From: CAYVJW01 sp964451885
GTDB lineage: Bacteria > Patescibacteriota > Gracilibacteria > UBA4473
Direction of reading: 5' to 3'
Assembly (NCBI GenBank): GCA_964451885.1
Contig: CAYVJW010000051.1
Span: 1-11,266, forward strand
Length of the DNA: 11,266 bases
The first letter of the stretch is position 1, and each line of letters opens with the position of its first letter. A program made the translations under genes and the position numbers. The notes below the pieces were generated by a model. It was given only the letters and a program-made list of their open reading frames with translations, ran no database searches and had not been told where the DNA came from. Shown here in pieces: positions 6,938 to 11,266 of the stretch.

Positions 6938-7225
6938 ATGAAAAACACTGAGGCATCCAACATACCGAGATCACAAATCAATGCCGAAGAACTGAAGGCT
7001 TACATCGAATCCATCATGGACAGACAGCCTTCTGAGGTACGGCAAACCAAGTTCACTTCGGCAGAGCTAAAAACTTTTATCGCTTTTCTCCTGGACAGCG
7101 AGGAAAGACCTCATGGAAATTTTCGCCGAACTGCTGCCGGAAAAAAGATTAACCCGAAAGTTTTGGAAATGGCCCTCAAAAAAGCTTTTGATGTAATTTT
7201 TACTAATTCTTTCCTTTTTATCTGA
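6938..7225 (+). CDS. Hypothetical 95-residue protein with an internal duplication
   Basis: First gene of the rightward operon, beginning MKNTEASNIPRSQINAEELK. Two segments look alike: INAEELKAYIESIMDRQ (about 14-30) and FTSAELKTFIAFLLDSE (about 39-55). They share the pattern x-x-A/S-x-E-L-K-A/T-aromatic-I, then a hydrophobic helix ending in D. This suggests two copies of a helical unit. The C-terminal third is basic, then hydrophobic (FDVIFTNSFLFI). I do not recognise a family. The stop at 7223-7225 is three bases before the next start, so the two are surely co-transcribed. An early-expressed element protein with a regulatory or recombination-helper role is possible but unproven. Confidence 0.65.
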   Translation: MKNTEASNIPRSQINAEELKAYIESIMDRQPSEVRQTKFTSAELKTFIAFLLDSEERPHGNFRRTAAGKKINPKVLEMALKKAFDVIFTNSFLFI

Positions 7226-7228
7226 TTC

Positions 7229-7396
7229 ATGAAGGTTTGTGTTTCTCTCGTTTTACCACCCAAAAAACCTCACAGAGAGGTGCTTGATGCTTCTGTCCAA
7301 GAAATGGGACCGGAAGATCTTGAAGAATGGACCCGGAAATTCTGGAGGCTGGTAAGTAGGCTTCATGAAAAAGGTTATCTCCCTCCTTCAAAATGA
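7229..7396 (+). CDS. Hypothetical 55-residue protein
   Basis: A small frame starting MKVCVSLVLPPKKPHREVLD and containing a tryptophan- and charge-rich predicted helix (EDLEEWTRKFWRLVSRLHEK). It starts three bases after the preceding stop, and its TGA overlaps the next ATG as ATGA (7393-7396). This tight fit on both sides supports a real, translated gene despite its size. No family is recognised. Confidence 0.6.
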   Translation: MKVCVSLVLPPKKPHREVLDASVQEMGPEDLEEWTRKFWRLVSRLHEKGYLPPSK

Positions 7397-7590
7397 TACA
7401 AATCATTGTCGGCTACGTCATTCTTCCGGTTTTGCTGTTGTTGACAGTGAATGCCTGGTGGAAATTTCTCATCAAAGATGATTTTCTTCCCGGAGATAAT
7501 TTTCCTCTTTTTCTGCGAGGATTCTTTTTCTTCATCCTCTTTCTTATTATCGGAGAATTTTATTTTTTATATCTTACTGAATTTTTGTAA
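7393..7590 (+). CDS. Small two-TM membrane protein
   Basis: A 65-residue, strongly hydrophobic protein with two predicted membrane segments, about residues 3-24 (IIVGYVILPVLLLLTVNAWW) and 38-63. A short charged loop (KFLIKDDFLPGDN) separates them. It overlaps the upstream 55-residue gene by ATGA, and its own stop overlaps the recT-like start as TAATG (7588-7592), so translation is likely coupled to both. No signal peptide or known motif is visible. Small two-helix proteins in phage operons can be holins, membrane anchors or exclusion proteins. Its position beside recombination genes makes a plain lysis role less certain. Confidence 0.65.
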   Translation: MIQIIVGYVILPVLLLLTVNAWWKFLIKDDFLPGDNFPLFLRGFFFFILFLIIGEFYFLYLTEFL

Positions 7591-8345
7591 TGGAAGATCA
7601 AAAATCGGAAATAGTGCGCAAACCTCAATCAGAGGAGGGTCAAACAACAAGCGGAAATAGAACCATTACCCCTCTAATACCTTTTGATCTCAAAAAATGG
7701 AAGGAATTTGAGCAAGTTGCCACAAAGATAAAAGAATCCGAAGCGTTTCCCCCGACCATCGACAACATCCCAAAGATCATGATGGCCATGCAGAAAGGTT
7801 TTGAGATGGGAATGGGACCAATGGAATCGCTGGATGCTTTTTACTACGTCAACGGCCGACTCACTATCTTTGGAGAAGCCGGTGCCAAGATGATCAAACG
7901 TCACGGATATCATATCCAGGTACCGGAAAGAACCGATGAACGATGCACTATTCGCCTTATCTCTCCGGACGAAAAATATTATCACGAACAATCCTTCACA
8001 ATTCAGGAAGCCAGGAAAGCCCGGCTTGTCCCAAAACCCGGTTCTAAAAATGACGGGATTTCCAACTGGTCACGATATCCAAGGGATATGCTTTTTTGGA
8101 AGGCTTTAGCCAGAGCCAGAAAAGCTTTTTGTCCGGAAGTTCTTTCCGGAACGCCCTTTAAAGAAGATCTGGAAGATGATCTAAAACTGCAAACACAATG
8201 GGAAAAAGAACAAAAACAAATTGATAAAGAACTGGAAGAAAAAAGAGCCGCTAAAAATGTGCTCAATCCCGTAATAATTAAAAAAATTTCTCCTTCTACT
8301 CCAAAGAAGGATGCGATCCCAATACAAAAACAAATTCAAAAATAA
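7590..8345 (+). CDS. recT: RecT-family single-strand DNA annealing protein
   Basis: A 251-residue protein that should bind single-stranded DNA left by an exonuclease and anneal it to a complementary strand. The core matches phage RecT-type proteins: PKIMMAMQKGFEMGMGPMES (about 61-80), then YVNGRLTIFGEAGAKMIKRHG (86-106). A second characteristic block, NWSRYPRDMLFWKALARARK (159-178), is followed by FCPEVLSG. The family pattern is a leucine/methionine-rich helix followed by GMxPMxAL, NGRxTxxG and WxxYPxxML. The C-terminal 50 residues are charged and probably flexible. It starts in a TAATG overlap with the membrane protein, and its stop overlaps the nuclease-motor start in the same way, so annealing protein and nuclease should be made together. 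The split into RecT versus a Red-beta relative is uncertain. Confidence 0.85.
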   Translation: MEDQKSEIVRKPQSEEGQTTSGNRTITPLIPFDLKKWKEFEQVATKIKESEAFPPTIDNIPKIMMAMQKGFEMGMGPMESLDAFYYVNGRLTIFGEAGAKMIKRHGYHIQVPERTDERCTIRLISPDEKYYHEQSFTIQEARKARLVPKPGSKNDGISNWSRYPRDMLFWKALARARKAFCPEVLSGTPFKEDLEDDLKLQTQWEKEQKQIDKELEEKRAAKNVLNPVIIKKISPSTPKKDAIPIQKQIQK

Positions 8346-10252
8346 TGTCCGAAACATTATCCCAATTTCCGGTAGACTATTTATCTTATTCAGCCATAAA
8401 GACGTTCTGTGCTGACCGATATGCCTTTAAAAAGCGGTACATCCTCGGCCTGTATGATGAAAAAACTCGCCCATCCGGACTAGCCGGGAAAGCTTTTCAT
8501 CGGGCTATGGAGGAATATGTCGTCACCAAAGGCGACATTCAGACCGCCAAAGAAGCTGGACTTCAGTACATCGAATTTACCAATGACGAAGAAGTGAACT
8601 GGGGACAGACCGGCTCCAGAGAAAAGGTGATTAAAAAGTTCTCGGACGGTTTTGAGAATTTCATTGCTGAAGTTCCAATCGATTTTGATTCCGTGATCGG
8701 CGTAGAAGAAAAGTTTGAAGAACTCGTCACTTATCATGACACTACTTTCCCAATTCCGTTCAAATGTTTTGTGGATCGAATCGATAAAGTAAACGGACAA
8801 TACCGGGCAATAGATTATAAACTCAAAGACCGTCTTTCCAATCCGGGAGCTGAACAAGGAGCCTACACCCTGCAGGCCATGATGATCTTTTTCTGTATGA
8901 CGCAACGCTACGGAGAAGCACCTGAATCCATCACCTTTTACGAAGTAAAACCCACCAAAAACAAAGACGGCTCTTCGCAAATCCAGGAATACACAATCGA
9001 TTATTCTCAAACAGACCACTACAAAATTCTTTTCTGTCATTATCTGGATGCCATCGTCCATGAGCTAAAACGAGAGGACATAAAATTCCTCCCCAATTTT
9101 TCAGATTTCTTCACCGGACAGGAATCTTGGCATGACTTTGCTGATGAAACTTTTGACTTTGAGATGCCAAAAGCCATTCCTGTAAAAGTAACTCACAGGG
9201 AGTTCAAAGAAGCTCGATTTGTTCCTCAGATTTCTGAAAAACTCGGCAATGAAGATCTTGAGCCGGCGGAAAAAATTCGAGTAAAACTCATGGAGTTCGG
9301 CATTGCCTGTGAGATGGCTGAAGTTTTTCACGGACCAAGTGTCGATCTCTACGCACTTCAGCCTTCCAGAGGAGTGGCTATGTCTGCCTTTGCAAAACAT
9401 AGTGGAGACCTTCAGTTGGCTCTGGGAGCAGAAACTGTTCGAGTGGATGCTCCTATCCCCGGAACCAAGTTTGTCGGGATTGAAGTTTCCAAAGATGACC
9501 GGAAGTTTGTGAATTTCGATTCGAAAGCACATACCACACCAAACTCACTAGAACTTCCCATCGGCATTGATGTATTTGGAAATCTGATCAAAAAAGACCT
9601 CCGGGACATGCCTCATTTTCTCATTGCCGGAGCTACCGGATCAGGAAAAAGCGTAGCCATCAATTGTTTCTTGGAAGCTCTGACTTTACAGAATTCCCCA
9701 GACGAACTCGCCCTGATTCTGATAGATCCGAAAATGGTGGAACTGGCCCGGTTTGAATCTGTTCCTCACCTCAAAGGACCATCTCCGCTTACCGATATAG
9801 AGGGAATCATCACCAAACTCGAATGGTCGGTTTTTGAGATGCAGAGGCGATATACGGAACTCAAAAAGAAAGGTTATCGATCCATCGAGGAACACAACAA
9901 AAAAGAAAAACAAAAGATGCGAACAATCGTCATTGTGATTGATGAATTTGCCGATCTTATTTTGAGTGAACAAGGAAAAGCCATCGAAAAACTGATTGTT
10001 CTCCTGGCTCAGAAATCCAGGGCGGCCGGTATTCATTTGATTGTCGCGACACAAAGACCCTCTGTGGATGTCGTGACCGGTATTCTGAAAGCCAATTTTC
10101 CAACTCGATTGGCTTTCATGGTTTCCTCTCAAACCGACTCCAGAGTCATCCTTGATATTCCGGGAGCCGAGAGTCTTTTAGGAATGGGAGATTGTCTTTT
10201 CCTCGATCCGTCCCAAAAGAAGCTTCAACGGCTTCAAGGCCTCTACATCTGA
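8345..10252 (+). CDS. Fusion of RecB/Cas4-like nuclease with FtsK/SpoIIIE DNA translocase
   Basis: A 635-residue two-part enzyme. Residues about 10-245 form a PD-(D/E)XK nuclease of the RecB/Cas4/exonuclease type. Visible motifs are GKAFHRAMEE (His52, Glu56), FVDRID (Asp144/Asp147), IDYK (Asp157, Lys159) and a following Gln171/Tyr174. Residues about 295-400 resemble the FtsK alpha region (GPSVDLYALQPSRGV, APIPGTKFVGIEV). The motor follows, with Walker A GATGSGKS (429-436), Walker B IVIVIDE (528-534) and the FtsK signature SRAAGIHLIVATQRP (558-572). The chain ends right after the motor, so there are no membrane segments and no gamma DNA-reading domain. Next to RecT it is the expected exonuclease partner, but with its own DNA pump, in the manner of HerA-NurA. 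All catalytic residues appear intact. The fusion is in a single clean frame. Confidence 0.88.
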   Translation: MSETLSQFPVDYLSYSAIKTFCADRYAFKKRYILGLYDEKTRPSGLAGKAFHRAMEEYVVTKGDIQTAKEAGLQYIEFTNDEEVNWGQTGSREKVIKKFSDGFENFIAEVPIDFDSVIGVEEKFEELVTYHDTTFPIPFKCFVDRIDKVNGQYRAIDYKLKDRLSNPGAEQGAYTLQAMMIFFCMTQRYGEAPESITFYEVKPTKNKDGSSQIQEYTIDYSQTDHYKILFCHYLDAIVHELKREDIKFLPNFSDFFTGQESWHDFADETFDFEMPKAIPVKVTHREFKEARFVPQISEKLGNEDLEPAEKIRVKLMEFGIACEMAEVFHGPSVDLYALQPSRGVAMSAFAKHSGDLQLALGAETVRVDAPIPGTKFVGIEVSKDDRKFVNFDSKAHTTPNSLELPIGIDVFGNLIKKDLRDMPHFLIAGATGSGKSVAINCFLEALTLQNSPDELALILIDPKMVELARFESVPHLKGPSPLTDIEGIITKLEWSVFEMQRRYTELKKKGYRSIEEHNKKEKQKMRTIVIVIDEFADLILSEQGKAIEKLIVLLAQKSRAAGIHLIVATQRPSVDVVTGILKANFPTRLAFMVSSQTDSRVILDIPGAESLLGMGDCLFLDPSQKKLQRLQGLYI

Positions 10253-10258
10253 TGTTTT

Positions 10259-10285
10259 CTCAATTTACAATTTTTAATTCTTAAT
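10259..10285. repeat. AT-rich dispersed repeat in the gap before the SSB-like gene
   Basis: The complement of 10259-10285 (starting ATTAAGAATTAAAAATT) closely matches 2621-2645 in the flippase gene, with about two mismatches and a 2-nt gap. One copy is in the element and one in host DNA. It occupies most of the 43-bp space between two operon genes. Confidence 0.4.
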
Positions 10286-10295
10286 TTCCTTTTCC

Positions 10296-10841
10296 ATGCC
10301 TCTTATCGATGAAAACGGAACTGTCCATGAAATCCCCACAATGGAAGGTTTTTCCTCCGCCTGCAGGGTAGAGAAAATAAATCTCACTACTACCAAAAAA
10401 GGAACTCCGTGGGTAACGATCCATCTTGAAACGCTTGAAGAGATAAACGGAAAGAAACGAAAGAAGTTTATCAACTCTCCGTACTCTCTGAACTTCTACA
10501 GCGGTTCTGCCACGCTTTGGAAAGAATTTCTCCGAGCTATCGAAATTGATCCGGAAACAAATTTTAAAGCCTCCGATCTTATAGAAAAAATTGTTGTTAT
10601 ACGGGAATCTCTCAACGAGAAAAACCCTGAACGCACTTATACCGATGAGAACGGATACGAAAAAACCGTGAGCAATTTTGAAGTGACGCAGGTTTCGAAA
10701 TACGAGCCGCAATTTGGCTTCGAGAATGAAGACGGAAGTCCTGCTGTTCCTCAAGAAGAACCGGATCCGGAAACGGAATTAGAATCAACAGAATCGGAAA
10801 ATCCTCCTGAAGATAAAAAGCCTGATAATTTACCGTTTTAA
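10296..10841 (+). CDS. SSB-like protein with acidic tail ending DNLPF
   Basis: A 181-residue protein. The first 135 residues show alternating beta-type segments (SACRVEKINLTTTKKGTPWV, TIHLETLEE, KIVVIRES, VSNFEVTQVSKY) consistent with an OB-fold-like DNA-binding domain, though no classic SSB signature is clear. From about residue 140 the chain is acidic and proline-rich and ends DNLPF. That resembles the DDIPF tip by which bacterial SSB recruits repair and replication enzymes. Position right after recT and the nuclease-motor gene, plus the tail, supports a single-strand binding role in recombination or replication of the element. It may instead belong to phage single-strand-binding families of the DUF669 kind. 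No Shine-Dalgarno sequence precedes the ATG at 10296. Confidence 0.65.
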   Translation: MPLIDENGTVHEIPTMEGFSSACRVEKINLTTTKKGTPWVTIHLETLEEINGKKRKKFINSPYSLNFYSGSATLWKEFLRAIEIDPETNFKASDLIEKIVVIRESLNEKNPERTYTDENGYEKTVSNFEVTQVSKYEPQFGFENEDGSPAVPQEEPDPETELESTESENPPEDKKPDNLPF

Positions 10842-10864
10842 GTTTCTTGGTGCTTCTACTTAAA

Positions 10865-11005
10865 ATGAAAGATTTTTATGTCTGTTTTCAACGAGAGATT
10901 GAGATGATGATTCATCGCAAGATCAAGCAAAGAAGAAAAAGAAACCGTTATCGGAGGTGGCGGAAAAAACAGCAATTTCTTCAGGACAAAACAAAAACAA
11001 AATGA
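10865..11005 (+). CDS. Hypothetical 46-residue highly basic protein
   Basis: A short frame from ATG at 10865 to TGA at 11003-11005, starting MKDFYVCFQREIEMMIHRKI and followed by an arginine/lysine-rich core (KQRRKRNRYRRWRKKQQ). The charge suggests nucleic acid binding. Its stop overlaps the next start as ATGA (11002-11005), the same junction type as other genes in this operon, which argues that it is translated. No family is recognised. Confidence 0.5.
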   Translation: MKDFYVCFQREIEMMIHRKIKQRRKRNRYRRWRKKQQFLQDKTKTK

Positions 11006-11266
11006 AAAACAATTTTACTGCCGGAGCATTTTTAATCTCAAGAAGCCTGATTAAAAGCAGTATTTTTCGTGAAAAACCTCCTGCATGGCTCAAAATCTGG
11101 ATATACCTCTTATGTCGGGTGCACCACACTGATACTGAAAAATTCCAACGCGGCGAAAACCTTTTTACTTACCAAGAAATTCAACTTTTTTGCAGAGTTA
11201 CAAGAGCGCAAGTGGAGAAGTGTCTTAAGCATTTAAAAAAAGAGACACAGATAGTGATACAAAAAG
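11002..11266 (+). CDS. Winged-helix replication-initiator-like protein (partial, runs off right edge)
   Basis: The first 88 residues of a protein that continues past the window, beginning MKNNFTAGAFLISRSLIKSS. The stretch PPAWLKIWIYLLCRVHH, followed by GENLFTYQEIQLFCRVTRAQVEKCLKHLKK, resembles the N-terminal winged-helix domain of phage replisome organiser / DnaD-like proteins. In these a W-x-x-hydrophobic helix is followed by a short beta hairpin and a recognition helix. Such proteins open the replication origin and help load helicase, which would suit an element carrying its own recombination and SSB-like genes. The C-terminal part, needed to confirm the family, is missing. It overlaps the 46-residue gene by four bases. 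Confidence 0.55.
   Translation, partial: MKNNFTAGAFLISRSLIKSSIFREKPPAWLKIWIYLLCRVHHTDTEKFQRGENLFTYQEIQLFCRVTRAQVEKCLKHLKKETQIVIQK

Noticed and set aside
8480..10132. Long minus-strand frames opposite the nuclease-FtsK gene
   Set aside because: They are antisense shadows of a gene with clear catalytic motifs on the plus strand.
2390..11266. Possible recoding of TGA as glycine, as in some candidate phyla
   Set aside because: Several genes end at TGA exactly where the family ends (the FtsK fusion) or where the next ATG overlaps it, so the standard code fits.

Overview
The window probably comes from a Patescibacteria (CPR)-type genome. The clues are AT-rich DNA, the standard genetic code with TGA used as stop, a 23S rRNA gene carrying extra helices, no visible Shine-Dalgarno sequences, and a serine recombinase of a style common in that group whose tail runs into a tRNA gene. 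The lineage is inferred; no marker in the window proves it.

Layout. Positions 1 to about 2146 hold the 5' two thirds of a 23S rRNA gene on the minus strand, running off the left edge. It has two enlarged helices: a heptad-repeat hairpin at the helix-45 position and a larger branched helix at the helix-63 position. An AT-rich leader (2147-2389) separates it from a plus-strand Wzx/MOP-type flippase gene (2390-3847). No 16S rRNA or usual 16S-23S spacer is seen upstream. Next come a short palindrome, a folded 63-nt hairpin and a complete tRNA-Ser(GCU) (3978-4067).

A mobile element begins at the tRNA and continues past the right edge. Its minus-strand integration and control arm holds a large serine recombinase (4013-5626), two small genes and an XRE-like regulator (6265-6696). 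The last 17 residues and the stop codon of the recombinase are read from the antisense strand of the tRNA gene. A 241-bp regulatory region with two divergent consensus promoters separates this arm from the rightward arm.

The rightward arm is a compact operon with overlapping ATGA/TAATG junctions. It encodes a 95-aa protein with an internal duplication, a 55-aa protein, a two-TM membrane protein, a RecT-family annealing protein, a 635-aa fusion of a RecB/Cas4-like nuclease with an FtsK/SpoIIIE motor, an SSB-like protein ending in DNLPF, a 46-aa basic protein, and the start of a winged-helix replication-type protein.

The main find is this recombination module. Exonuclease and annealing-protein pairs such as RecE/RecT or Red alpha/beta are well known, but here the nuclease is joined in one chain to a DNA-pumping hexamer motor, next to its annealing partner and an SSB-like protein. 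This would be a motor-driven end-resection and annealing system for an integrative element or prophage.
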